The translations under genes were made by a program, and so were the position numbers. The notes beneath the pieces are model-generated. The model made no database searches. It saw only the letters and a program-made list of their open reading frames with translations, and had not been told where the DNA came from. From assembly GCA_037176905.1 (NCBI GenBank), contig JBBBWG010031420.1, positions 1 through 64,000 of the forward strand: DNA of 64,000 nt, read 5' to 3'. Positions within the stretch are counted from its first letter, which is position 1, and each line of letters starts with the position of its first letter. Positions 34,901 to 47,635 of the stretch are shown piece by piece. The stretch is from Azolla pinnata. Taxonomy: Eukaryota; Streptophyta; Polypodiopsida; Salviniales; Salviniaceae.

Positions 34901-36343
34901 TTCTTGTTTCTTTTCCCACTTATAATTTTACACATTATACCCCCCAGAATGATACTAGCCCTCCAGGCATCATATGTACATTATGTAGAGTACACAGTAT
35001 GACATTTTGCAAAGAAATGCTTTAAAGAGCCTATGATGATACAAATTTACCTTTGGCCACAATACTTTCCATTGGGAACTTATATACCAAGTGTATTCCT
35101 GCCAAACAATCTGCCTCTACAGCTCCACTATTAATCCCTCGTATTCAGTCTCTCCAATCCACTCTACAGATTCACACTTTATACTATTAACCATTGGTTT
35201 TCGTCCATATCATATTTTCTTGTTCTAAACAGCTACCAGAATTACACAATGGGGTATAACTTGTTCGAAACCATCCCATCAATTTTCGTGATGGTGTACC
35301 TTCAGCCAGTGATAACATCCACACTTTCTATCAATATAATGGAATCATTATGTGTACACCCTTAGCTAAATGCTAGAGGGATAGAACGGATACCTTAGGG
35401 ACTCCTACTAGTCTATTTCTCTCTATTTTGGATTGCTGTTCTCCACGATGCCATAAATAAATGGGATGTCATCTTGTATTCAGTTTAACGTTACATTTTG
35501 ACCACTTGCGAGATAATACATTTTAACAGAGTTTTCCAAAATGAGATGGAGCATCTCCTATGCTTAACTTTCCTTGAATGAACTCACAAATTCCAAGCAT
35601 TATCCTCATAAATTCCAGGTATTATACTCATCGCAAATTCCTTGAATGCGCTGACAAGTTCCAAGTTTGCTTTGCCCAGATTTTGACTTTTGACCTACCC
35701 AAGCCGACATCCCTCTCTCAACCATAGTGCATACTTGCAATTGTGATGCTCGATACAAAGATTTTGAGCATGAGGATCCTTTCCGAGTCCACACACACAC
35801 ACACCACATGAAAATATTACTACAACCTAATAAGACAAAAACGAATGCTACCTTCTCTACTCACTCTCTCTCAAATCATAAAGCTGCCTTGTGCATTTGA
35901 GATCATTCGCAAGGACCTTTAGTAAATCTACAGCTTCTAACTTTGATACAGTATGGGTAATTTGCAATCAGAGATATTTATACACATAGATGTTGATACA
36001 CGTTTATCGATCAATCAATTTATTTCTCTATTTCATAGTTTTCAATAGTGCCTGAAATCATACGCACCTTGGATTCTGTAAGGCACATGTTATGCATTAT
36101 TTGCAGTTTCTGTGACTCTATTGTGACGTTTGCAGGCTCCAGCTTGAACAACACACCATCCTTTGCAATCATGTGAAGAACTACTAAAGGAGGGCAACGA
36201 TCACTAGTCACTGAAAAGTTTGATACTCTAAGTTCTTTGCCAGGTTCGAAAGGAAGATGATCCAAACTTGGATGGATGAGCACATTGTCAAGAAACTCTT
36301 CTTTGTGATATAACCCCACGACGAAGCTGCCATAGACTTTCAT
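28933..36343 (-). CDS. CPL1: CPL1-type RNA polymerase II CTD phosphatase with two dsRNA-binding domains
   Basis: Orthologue of Arabidopsis CPL1/FIERY2, a nuclear phosphatase that removes Ser5 phosphate from the Pol II CTD and helps HYL1/DCL1 in microRNA processing. Exons: 36343-36068, 33746-33267, 33184-32974, 32896-32739, 32635-32565, 31745-31640, 31560-31471, 31395-30865, 30748-30620, 30542-30489, 30377-30278, 30180-29936, 29729-29640, 29554-29489, 29184-29093, 29026-28933. This closes at 930 residues (CPL1 is 967). The catalytic DLDET motif (146-150) and the second aspartate pair VIDDR (344-348) are present. dsRNA-binding domains lie at about 667-740 and 812-885. The intron after exon 7 has a GC donor. 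An in-frame ATG at 36376 would add 11 residues. The exon 15 donor lies beside a nine-base poly-C run and is less certain. Confidence 0.93.
33830..34240 (+). repeat. Diverged ~190-bp direct repeat in CPL1 intron 1
   Basis: Two copies, about 33820-34005 and 34015-34235, share long stretches such as AAAAGTCTAGAAAACGTATA and CATAAAGTTTCCACAAGCAG with many small differences. A third partial trace (CATCATAA…GCAACATAAG) is near 34310. The host intron is 2.3 kb, the longest in CPL1. Confidence 0.85.
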
Positions 36344-36900
36344 TGTGAAAATGTTCCTTGGAAGCTTCTCGAGCAACTCTTTCTTTCAAAATGAGCTCAT
36401 TTTCTCTGAGCCTCTGCAAAATTCAACTCATGTGTGTCCAAAGGAGCAAAACCTGGCCTTTCCTGTATGAGCTGGGAGAGGAATGCACATAGGCTTCCAT
36501 GATGAAAATGCTTCAATCAGACTGGTCTTCAAGGCTTCCATATTCCGTTCATGATCCCCAAGACAATGCAAGTTACTTGTACTCGTTATGCATCTGAACT
36601 TCAGAGAGATGTAGAAACCATACAGACTAGCAGATTTGCACGTTCTTGTAACTGTTTAAGGAGCAGCAATGTCATACACTTGTGGACTGTCCTCAATGGC
36701 TTCTTCAAGCTTAGGGGAGCACAAAACACACGATATTTCTAGTACGTCAAACGGCACAGGCTTTCATGGTGGAAACGTTTGTGCGAAACACAGGAAGCCT
36801 CTCGATGTATACAAAAAAATCTTTCAGAACCAACTCATTTTCTTATCTTCAATAGATGTTCTATGGGAGTTCGAAAAATGCAATAGCCTTTCACAGTAGA
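36335..36900 (-). repeat. Repeated start-codon modules upstream of CPL1
   Basis: The DNA around the CPL1 ATG (36343) recurs, diverged, at about 36500, 36767 and 36893 on the same strand. Each copy has a TTTC(A/T)-rich lead, then ATG or GTG, then an AAAG-like codon and a Tyr/Cys codon. Three of the four keep ATG. Upstream copies lie in the leader or promoter and could act as short upstream ORFs or alternative starts. Confidence 0.55.
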
Positions 36901-37454
36901 AATGTTCCACTTGGAACCACAAGGAGAGCTTCTGAAACAAGGTTGCTGAATCAGCTGAACTTCTCCTCTACGACTCTTCTTTTTCCGTGGTTTTTCAGGT
37001 ACTGCTTGCCGTCTAGCATGTGCCCTCACAAGGGAACGCTCAGGGTGATTATGCCAAGATCGACGGATAAGCTGATGCAAAGAAAACCATTTCCATACGG
37101 TTGGTTACAGATTTAGCTTCCTTGCATTGTTCTTCAGATCGCGAGAAGAAGAAAACCGAACAAGACCTTATCAAAGAAAAGTTCTGATGGTGAAAAACGA
37201 TCTGAACCTTGACAGTTTCCGCGCATTTCCCTGTGTTTCCTTCTCCGAATTCGACAAAGAAGAAGGCGCGCAGATCTAAGGATTTTCCTAGTTCTCTTCT
37301 GAGTGTCCAAAACGAGGGAGGCGGGGCGGGGGGATAAGGGGGAAGGAGGAAAGATTTTGCAGGTCAAGTGCCAGGGGTAGGGGGGAGAGCAAAATGGAAG
37401 GGATTCGATGAAGAAGCAGCACGGACGATCGAACGACGCGAACAAAAAACGAAG

Positions 37455-37730
37455 CGATTGAGAGAGCAACAACGGCGAGCTCGGTGCAGGTGCGCCTTCG
37501 CTACCAAAAAAGACCAAAAGCGGAAGCAGAAGCAGCAGAAGACGAAGGCGACGATCAACAATGGCGAGCTCGGTGTGTCTTCGCTACCAAAACACAAAAA
37601 GCAGAAGCAGAAGCAGAAGCAGAAGCAGCGGAAGCAGCAGAAGACGAAGACGACGACGACGACGACGAAGAAGAAGAAGAAGAAGAAGAAGAAGAAAAAG
37701 AAAAAGAAAAAGAAAAAGAAAAAGGTATAG
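37455..37730 (+). repeat. 90-bp tandem duplication running into GAC/GAA/AAAAAG repeats
   Basis: The segment containing GGCGAGCTCGGTG and CTTCGCTACCAAAA occurs at about 37468 and 37562. It is followed by imperfect GCAGAA, GAC, GAA and AAAAAG runs. Reading frames across it code only for low-complexity charged tracts. Confidence 0.8.
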
Positions 37731-37799
37731 AGAAAAAATAAATGATTTTGTCTTTTTTTTTGGGGTTTTCTCGGTCCAATTTCTAGCATTTTCCCAATA

Positions 37800-38230
37800 A
37801 CTCCAAAAAGGCCGTATAGTTTCCCGTATTCCCGTACTTTTTCCGTATCTCCGCGGAATACCCCCACCCCGTCCCTATTTTTCTCGCCTCCCGTATTTCT
37901 GCTAAACGGTCTCCAACTGTACTTTCGTATACCTCTTCGGAATACGCCCCCCACCGTATTTTTCGACGTCCCAAAAATACCCCAAAATACCCCCGCCCCC
38001 CCCACACCGTATTCTATATATTCTCCTGTATTTCCATACTTTTTTTCGTATATCTCCGAAGAATTACCCGGCGTATCTCTCCAAAATACTCCTCCCACCA
38101 TCTTTCTCCTCATCTCTCCAAATACACTACCTGCGAACTATGACGTATATCTCTCGTATACCTCCCGTATCTCTCCAGATTACTCGACGTATCTCTCCCG
38201 AAATACTCCCAGCATATTTCTCTCGATACC
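37800..38230 (-). repeat. Degenerate array of GGAGAAATACGG-like units
   Basis: The plus strand repeats CCGTATTT(C)TCC, GAATACCCCC and CGTATCTCTCC many times at 20-40 bp spacing without a clean period. On the minus strand it gives an artefactual frame rich in GVFRGDTEKYG-like strings. Confidence 0.7.
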
Positions 38231-38939
38231 TGTCACAAACGCACTAACTGTGGACTATGATGAGGCACGGACGATGGGGGCTACTCGGAACTAGAAAGGG
38301 ACGAGGATAGGAACTCTGGAAGCTATAGGCGTATACGATTGCATGTATACAAACAAATGATTTTGTTCGAATACTGTGCTTAAGACCACCAAGCTCTTCC
38401 ATTAAGACCACCAAGATGATGTCGCTTTAAACCAGTTTTCGGTGTTGTAGTGCCCACACTCTGGCACGGAAGCGAGAAGCGCCAGACGAAACAAGATGAA
38501 CACACAAATGCAATTGTGCATCCTGGTTTTGTATCGAACGAAAAACAATACCTTTGATCTTTTCTCTTCTGTGCTCTTTCCATTTTCTTACCCAATGCAC
38601 GGCGTTTCACCTCAATCCCTGCACAATGTAGCTTCACCACAACTAGCTTTACCTGGCACACAAAATACAATTGAGTACCACTCATTTGCCTTTCACATGC
38701 ACAAATAGATCGAGATGCTGAGAATCAACACCCCTTGTTGCCCCGACCGAATCAACATTACTGTGCATGAATGATTGGAAAAACAAAAAACACACAAATC
38801 ACAAAATAAAGCCGTTGGCAAGAAGCACAATATATCAACTAATGAAATACCATGCATGATTTCCGATAGCAAAATTTCATATGGATACATATCCCATTTG
38901 AAATTGGGGGTCAAAACATAGTGTAAAGAGACAACACCT

Positions 38940-39016
38940 ACTCATGCTCTCTTTGGAGAAATGAAGTCATAAGCAATACTCATGCTCTCATTGGATAAGT
39001 GAAGTGATAAGCAATA
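38940..39016 (+). repeat. 38-bp direct repeat
   Basis: Two adjacent copies beginning ACTCATGCTCTC and ending ATAAGCAAT, differing at a few positions, about 150 bp beyond the SS3 stop codon. Confidence 0.85.
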
Positions 39017-39162
39017 TAAAATTACATTCCCAAAGGGACAGCTCAATCGGGAGTTTAAATACAAATGCAAAAATGAAGGATGAAACGCTCCACTTCTCAT
39101 TACACGCATCACTTATTCTACAAAAGGAAAAGTATGTACACAAAAACACAATCACAATGTCT

Positions 39163-42100
39163 CTACCTTCTTGCACTGTAGTAGAGTTCTATATAATCCA
39201 ATGCCGGCTTGTTCCAAGACCAATCCTGCTCCATAGCTTGTTTGCACAAATTATTGAACCAATCTCGCGCTTCGTACCATGCTGATAATGCCCTGTGTCC
39301 CATATGTAGAAAGCAAGGGTGTGTAGATATATATATACGGGGTATACAGCAGAAATTTTTAATTTAGAAAAAGGCATTACCGATTCAATGCATACTCGAC
39401 TCCAGGGGCATCGGTACCATCAAAACTAAATCCGTTAGGCTCCAATCCATTATACGATGCTCGCGCTCCATCATGATCAACATCGAATACTGTATCATTT
39501 AGACCTAAACAATAACCCACAGTGCAATTATCAGGGTTCCGGCGCTAATGTTCAAAGAAAGCTAAAATAATTATAGGTAACAACTCTGGTCTATGCACAG
39601 TAAAATCTTGAAAGAATCAAGGGTCCATTTTACGTAGAATACTTCTGCTTATGGCATTTTTGTACAACTATATTGAGAGAGACAGAGTTTCAACATACAT
39701 GTTGAAGAAAACTGGTATATACACTACGGAATACTTGAAAGAATGAGTATCGTTATTACCCCCTGTTCTACGCACGATTGGGATGGCCCCATAACGCATC
39801 GCAGTCAGCTGTGTAAGTCCACAAGGTTCAAACATTGATGGTATCAAGATGAAATCTGCACCAGCATATATCTGTTTACATGACCCAACTCAGATGTCAA
39901 GGATGGATTTTCTACCAAAAACCTACAACTATCCCAGCTTAAACAGGCCACCACTATTCAACATTTTATTTCCTTTAGCCCACGCTGGGGATGTGGAGGT
40001 GTTTCCAGACTACCTGAGTCAAAAATCTTGTGTGTCTAGATAACAAGATTGTCCAGTCAGCTTTTTAAATTTGCTCAAAAACAATATAATATTTGAAGCT
40101 GTGACCTTTTCTTTGGTCTTAAGAACCACTTTGAGGAATTCATATATCTTATTTTCTTCTTTTTTCTACAAATTTTACTATTAGGAATTAATTAAAAAAG
40201 TACAATCCCAGCCTCTATTCTATTTCTGAAGGAGAAATTTACCAAGTGAGACAAAGGTTCATCATACTGTAAGCACAGTCTGGCCATGTCGCCTCGAGAA
40301 TTATGAAGCTCCTGGCCTAAGTTATTGAAATCGTTTTGTATTCGTGGATCCGGGGCAGAGCCAAGTAAAACCACCTAGAAAATATATACACGTAAGAACA
40401 GGATCGTGATAAGCAAACTTGTGTCCAAAAGCAACAAGTACATTAATAAAGTAAGCACTTGTCAAAAACATTACAACAGACAGCCATGTCAAACTTTGAA
40501 AATCTCATGAAATAAATCTTGTATCTACAAAGGATGCCTGCTGCGCAAATATGGTCTGTCCTCGTGTAATAACTCCACAGGGCGAACACGTGTCTAAGCA
40601 CGAAAACAAATCACCTAGATACGTATCTTCACACATCTGAATGGCTTTAAGATTTTGAACTCTACTGTCAGAACTCAAACCAAGTAACATTTTCAGGAGA
40701 CAAACCACAATACAGCATATGCACCTGCCCGCCTCGTTCAAGAGTTTTCCAGATTGCATGTTTGATGAGATGAACACCCTTTTGCGCTGTCAAACGAGTG
40801 ACGATCCCCAAAAGCGGCCGATCGACCTTCGCTAATCCTAGCCTTGATTGCAACTCTTCTTTTGCTGCCCTTTTACCTTCTATCACATTTTCTGATGTGT
40901 ACGACAACTGCAATGCCATCTTTACATGTCAATATATAAATGTGGCCTAAAGTTTATCCTTTTATCACCAACACCATTCTCTTATCAGATAAAAGGACAA
41001 GAAGTGTATATTTACTGGGATCAATGGATCATTATATGGGTCCCAAATGTCAGGATCAATGCCATTCCTGATGCCATGGAACTTGTAAAGATGTGGTGAT
41101 ATTGCAGGAGTCCCAGAAACCTCAGATGCATATGTCTCAGAAACCTAAACACGTAAGCAGAGGACATTTTAATGCCAGAAATGGCACCCACATACATATA
41201 CTTGTTCAAGATGACACTCACGGTGGTTGCTTTGTCAGCATAAGCCATGGCTTTTCCAATCAAAGCTGTTCCATATTCTAAATTGTGGATTGTAAACACG
41301 ATGCGGGCGTTTGCTAAGCATGTTTGCTTATAATTTTCATAGAAAAGCCATGCTACAGGTGCACTTGTCCAATCATGACAATGAATAATGTCCTGCACAC
41401 AAAAAACTCATCCTCAGATAGAACACATTAAACCAACACGATTGAAAGCAGCAGAGACATCTTTTTATGCCTTTGGTTTTGTAACAACATACAGGATTCT
41501 GTCCAGATTGAACCAAAAAATCAAGGGCGGCACGGCAGAAATAATTGAATCGATGGGCATCATCACGACGACCATAAATACAACCAGCCCAGAACATTCT
41601 GCATCGAAGCATTGCCTCATTATTAGACATTGAAAGTGGTAAATGTGTTTATGAAACTTTTACTAAAAATGCTTCAAAATGTTAGCTTACCCATTGTCTG
41701 GTTCTAGAAAGTGAACTAGTAAACCCTCAACAGTCCCTCTCCAAACTTTAACTCTAGCACCCCCCGAAACAAATTCGGATTTCTCTTGTAGATCTTTGAT
41801 CTGATGTTCAAAATGGAAATATCCATGCATGACATATTTGAGAGAAAATCAATTTCCTTGCAATGACCAGCCAAAATATGCATGACTTACATGGCCATAT
41901 TTAAGACAGTCATACTTCGGTAAGACGACTTCCACATTATGTCCTAATTCTTGAATAGCTCGTGAGAGACTTGTTACTACATCTCCAAGACCTCCTACCT
42001 GCAGTTTAGGTTTATGAAATGATGAAAAACAATTAATTTGCAGAAGCTATGGTTCTAGACCTTATGAGAACAAAAACAATTTACAAACATATTTAGATCA

Positions 42101-45100
42101 TAGAATTGGCATGTTATTCCAAAGTTTTCATTCATGTTATTGCATGCTTCTTTCCAATAAATTCTATGTGAGTACCCCTACCAGCTAAACGAACTAAACA
42201 CTTCACAAATATTCAAAATGATAAAACATCGGTATACACTGAACTTACTTGAATGTGTAGAAGTGATGACATTTTGAATGAAATGAAACAATACCTTTGC
42301 AATTGGCGCCATCTCTACTGAGATGTGCACAATCTTCATGGGAGGCTCTTTAAGAAACCCACCAACAACAGGAACATGGTAATCCATACCATGATTGTTA
42401 TCAAAGACACCCCCGGTGTCATCACCTCTCTCAGAGAGCACAAAATCCATCATATATGCATCCAACGGAACCCTGACTAAAAAAATATACTAAAGTTACT
42501 TCATTGTGAATTTTCTTACCAGTATTGAGATTTGTAATCATTGGATCTTGTTTAGGAATCTAGAATATACTAAAAAATCTGATCTCCAAAAAGGCTTACC
42601 TGTAGCCTTCACTAAAGTTGTGCCTTCAGATCTTGTCATTTTAACCGGGGGAAGACACCCAAACTTGTGAGTCCAGCGATTGAATGATGCACGTAACCAT
42701 ATTTCAGGTTTCCCATTTAAAACTGTGTTGGATGGATTGTAATAGACCGTTACACTTTTTCCGGCTTCTACATTAATTGGTTCTGTGTAAAATCTATGTG
42801 CTTGCGATTTCCGTATATTATTCTTAGTCTTAGTTTTAAAAGCTTCTTTGATCTCTGCAGTGTGTTGTGCCTGCATAATGTAATGTTTAGTTATTGAGCT
42901 TTAGTACCTTCTACAAAATGTTCCACATCATAAATCAATTTGGTTCTCTTGAAAATTTTAACTTGCTTTATCCCCAACTTGATATCTCAAGTGGTGTGAT
43001 ACTTTGCCTTAAAGTGGTTTGAGTCAATCCAAAACCTTCAGGTGAGTAGGCCTTCAGGCCTGTTGCCTTCAGGAAAAATCATAATGGTAACTAATAGAAG
43101 CAGTCAAAAAGAGGAAAAAAAAGGTGTACTTGCCTTCTTTTGTGCAGCTTCTTCCCTCATTGCTCTCTCATCTTGAAGTTTTCTATATATTTGTTCCTCC
43201 AACTCTTTCCAGTAAAAATCGTTAGGAACATTTTTTGGCACCACGCTATGGAAGTCCTGATATGCATTATTGTCATATAATGTTGCCCGGTCAGGTGGCC
43301 CATCAGCAAGCACCCAGTTGAGAAGGTATGCATGATTGGGTACTTGAACTACATCAAAAACCGGTCTACACAGTCAGTGATGTGAGCATAGCTTGAATAA
43401 AAACTCCTACTACGTATACTGCATTATTGTCCAGGGGCCCATCAGTTCCACGTGAGAAGGTATGCACGTTTGGGTAGTTGAACTTCATCGCAAAGAGTTC
43501 TACAGTGTTCATTATGTGAGAAGAGCTTATATGTGAGCATAATGATGTAAATCCCATGTTAGAACCCTACTGAAGGCCAGGAAAAAGTACTAGTTTAGTA
43601 TTAAATCACACTTAAGTGTTAAGAATTCAGTAAAGTTGGACGTTTGCATGCCCACATCGTACATCTTTGCCTTGAACTACAAAAGACATATTCATGAATG
43701 TTAGCTATCACAAGTTCTCTTGTGATACATATTAAAGCACTGTCGAGTAGAATAACTCTTAACATGCAAAGGAAACAATGCTGAGATTTAATAGCAGACT
43801 GTTTTGCCACATTCTTACTTTTCATCCATGTTTTCTGGAAAGACATACTAAAAGTTGTTTGGTCAAGGTCAAACGCATGCTACTATTGATGGACCATAAA
43901 ATATGCATCCAAGGGTTTGCGGGAGAAAGAAATTCTTTGCAGAACAGTAATCTGATAGCAGTAAGGATTTATCATGTCTTCTAACAAAAATCTTTTTCGG
44001 TGGCTATTTTCAGTAGTAAATTCTGTGTTTGAAGAGATCTAAGAATGTTCGTAACTGTCAAACTCGTAGTATGATGCTTTTGTTTTATTGGATGTATATT
44101 TCAAATGCTTGCATCCCTGTTTTTGAGGTAGAAACTTTTTGTTTTGAAAATCAACACTTGATGTTCTACCTGAGAATTTTTTCTAAAGTTTAAGCATGAC
44201 AGTATCACTTCTTGAATAAAAAGCGCATGCTCGACCTTCTATCTGTATAGGCATGGACAATATACATAGACAATGCAATCTATACTAAAGCAAACAAATG
44301 GGCAATGGCTTCTTTTAATGAGACCAAAGTTCTAAGTGTGAAATATGTACCATCTACTGTCCACCAGTCGCCACCATCGTTGCTGTGAAAATTAAGCTGT
44401 CCTACAGTCGATACCAGGTCTTGCCAGTTATTATATCCACCATGTAGCCATACTTCTGAACTAGATGCTAGAGGTCGATTTGAGCGATTATAGAACAGTT
44501 TCACTTTGTCACCTCCTTGAAACTCTGAGGGCTCGAAATGCCACAACCCCTCTACGTTTCTAACTGCCTTCTGCAGAATAAGGCCCATCTTATCACGCTG
44601 CTCATTAACTTGCTTTCTTGCTTCATTCCTGTCAGCCTCCTCTGCAGCCTTCTTCTCTATCAATCTCTGTTGTTCTGCTAACCGCTGCTCTTCTAGCAGC
44701 CTCTCTGCAGCAATCCTTTCTAATTCTTTGTTTTTCATTTCTATCAACAAATCTTCAAAATCATATTTGTCCATACCATCCTCCACTAGAAGACTGAAAT
44801 CTTTGTTCGAGTTGTTTTCATAGATGTCATTTCCATTGTGGAAAACAAAATCGACATTAAATGCCTCCAAAGGGACATCTAGCTTACAAGACCACCAGTC
44901 CTCCAGCCATGTTTTCTCCAATTGTACTTCGAAATGCTTCCATCTCCAACCATTATAAGCACCTGAAATCTTTACAGTTGGTTCCTCTGCCAAAGCGCTT
45001 GCAGGACGGTTTAGAAATACTTCAACTCTATTTCCGGCCTTCAGGATCTCAGGAAAAGAAAACACTATTCTACCATCATTTTCTGTTTTCTCAGCCAAGA

Positions 45101-47398
45101 TCTTAACCTGGAGCCTATATTGTTCAGCATCAGGTCGTGGAACAACTTCTGTTTTGGAAACCTTTTCTGCATCTTTTACAGTATTTGGAAGAGTGTCTTG
45201 CTCCTCTTCAATCTTATTGGACACAATCACATCTTCTTTCACTCTACCACTCTCTTCTACAATTTCCACACTTTCGGAATTTTTAACCACAGCCTCTAAA
45301 TCTTCTGCATTGACAGAGGTTGATTCCAAATCAGGATCGTTCTTATATACACCTTCATCTTTCCAGTTTCTTGCACCGTCACCAACAAAAGTTGTTTTCT
45401 TCAGAAATGCCTCAGGTGCATTATTTTCATCTTTTTGATAGTCCTTACCTTTGCCAGATGCCTCATCTACCTGTGTATGGGCCACATTTTGTTCTGTGTC
45501 TTCATGACCTTCTATAGTTGTAGAGGTAACATCTTTAGAAATGGGTTTACTCTTGCGTTCACGAATATCTGCAGTTATACCATCTCCTGGTCGCGACTTT
45601 CCAAATCCTTTTGAGCCACCCACCTTGGCTTTCTTCTCACCTGCCTTCCTCCCTCGAGAATGCATACCTATAACTGTAATATATACACACACTTACTTTT
45701 TCAATGTAACAAAAACTTCACCAAGTCTTTCATACATCTCCTTAGTAACATGTCATAACATATGATTATCAACCAATTACACCATGCCAGTGAAATCCTC
45801 TTTTGGTGACAGTATCCAAGTTGAACTATGTACAAAGAATCGGATTAGGGGCCATATCTCTCTAAACCAGGTCTAATCTGGAGAGTGTCATGGTGAACCA
45901 GCATCTAGCGCAACTAAGAAGTTTCAAGAACTATATCAAGTGCAAGATCAGTAGCATAGCCCCTGATACAATAACAGAATTCCAACAATGAATCGTTTTA
46001 AATATGATTTCTTGGAATTAATTCACCTTCTATTTTGTTTGTATCGTTTGTGTTCCTTCGAGGTGAAGTAAACTTCTAAAAACCAGAAAAAACAGCCACG
46101 TTCCACTCAGATAAGAATAGATTTCTAAAATAGAGTTCTAGCATTACCAATGAAGACAGAAAATCAATATTGTTTTAGAACCAAAAAATAGTCAAATCCC
46201 TAGATCTGAAAGGAATAGAGCATTGTGTGACAGCATTCACTCACTCATCATACACACAAACACGTTACATCGCTGACTGAGAAAACTATAATTCCAATCA
46301 TTGTGAAGTTACATCACTAACTGATTACCTGGAATCCAAGGGCAATGGCATGTCATCTCACATTTTCTCCAAGAAAACTGCACAAAGAAATCACATTGCA
46401 CTAAAATCATCACATATAGAGTTACAAAATATGATGTGCTTAGTAATGAAATTGTAACAGTTCATTGTTCCATGTTAATGGATGGCATAATGCAATATTT
46501 GGTTTCTTCAATTAAAAAAGGTTCAGGGTGTGTTCCACATAAAAAAAAGTTCATGATATATAACAGCCACCATTTTCTGTTATAAATGCCATCTTCGAGA
46601 TTCACCTGCAGCCCCAAACCAAGATAGTGCATTCATTGAAAAATACTTGAAATTGCCAATTTTATCTCTCGCTCTCTACAGATAACTCTGGATTTTATGG
46701 GTCGTAGCTTTATGTATCTCTGCAATGGAAATGCTTTGTGAGGGCCAATAGCAATGCTTTGTCAAATGACAGTGTTACTGAGGTGATGATCCATTGCCAA
46801 TAGTAATGCCATTGACTGATATTAACTATCACTTTAATGAGAATGCCGTCTAGTGTATCGGTCTATCTGAAGCCAATGTTGTGAATTTTTGTATTTGTCC
46901 TGCTCATTCCTTGAAATCAGCAGCGGTAATCTAGCACCCAAAGTGACGACTTTCAATGCGTCCACCTCTTGGACCACAAATGCTTTCTAACATGGTTACC
47001 TATAGCTCAGTGACAATTATTCCCAGTACGCTTCTCGCTACAGGAAAAGCTTCTTAAGTGGACCTTATCAACAAGTGGGAAGCGCTTTCAGATGTGTTGC
47101 TTCTCTCCATTGACAAATGCATCGGGCTCTCTCTACACTGATATATGCCCTGCCCCCATGAAGTGGGGACTGGTTTCGTGCACAGTGAAAAACCCACATC
47201 TTAGTAACGCACGGATCATTTCTCTCTTTAGCTCAAAACGCTGCTACCAAATCTACCATGGAACAAGAGAGGCGAAAAAGGGGGGGCAAATCGAAGCGTA
47301 AGAAAGAGGCATGTGGGGGAGAGGGGACTCACCGAGGCATGGGAAGGGGAAGAGGTGTAGTAGGCGGGGAAGAGGTGAAGGGATGAGGAGGTCGCCAT
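39163..47398 (-). CDS. SS3: Starch synthase III
   Basis: Plastid ADP-glucose:alpha-1,4-glucan glucosyltransferase (GT5) that elongates amylopectin chains and scaffolds starch-synthesis complexes. Exons: 47398-47333, 46377-46329, 45667-44351, 43348-43134, 42870-42600, 42476-42295, 41998-41891, 41800-41691, 41598-41493, 41392-41222, 41144-41016, 40907-40725, 40374-40243, 39871-39760, 39504-39381, 39292-39163. Phases close to 1134 residues. The N-terminus is Ser-rich, as for a transit peptide. A low-complexity acidic arm follows, then three CBM53 starch-binding repeats, marked by GAYNGWRW (about 275-281), GGYNNW and ASFNRW. An Arg/Glu-rich coiled coil lies between repeats one and two. The GT5 catalytic domain has KVGGLGDVV (700-708) and the C-terminal RTGGL (1048-1052). 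The intron after exon 4 uses a GC donor. Small exon 2 was inferred from splice sites and phase. Confidence 0.95.
43261..43520 (-). repeat. SS3: Tandem partial duplication of SS3 exon 4 5' end
   Basis: The start of exon 4 with its acceptor (about 43261-43375) has a diverged copy upstream in intron 3 (about 43418-43520). The copy still reads NYPN…DGP…DNNA against VPN…DGPP…DNNA in the exon. Only the exon copy keeps frame with exons 3 and 5. Confidence 0.75.
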
Positions 47399-47635
47399 GG
47401 CGGGGGGGGGGAGGGAAGAAGTGACAGTGCCCTGTGAGCCCGTTCTCTCAATGTAGAGGTTCAGGCTGCTTCGCCATGGAAGAAGCGATGAGAGACAGAG
47501 ATGGATCGAGGGAGGAGGACCCACGAGACCCGATTCCTCTTTCCTTTCTTCTCTGCGATTTGCCGAGGCCTCGGCTCGGCTCGAACCCATGACCGGAGGA
47601 GGGCTGCTTCATGTCTTCTTTGTTTTGCTCATCGA

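Larger units (their letters stand above)
36344..39162. other. CPL1 upstream region to SS3 stop: repeat-rich intergenic DNA
   Basis: Holds the start-codon modules, a duplicated 90-bp segment, GAA/GAC/AAAAAG low-complexity DNA (37600-37730), a degenerate array of CCGTATTTCTCC-like units (37800-38230) and a 38-bp direct repeat (38940-39016). Long open frames here are driven by the repeats and show no protein family. Confidence 0.6.

Noticed and set aside
37364-38113. 249-codon minus-strand frame with poly-Phe
   Set aside because: Driven by microsatellites and the degenerate TACGG array; no family resemblance.
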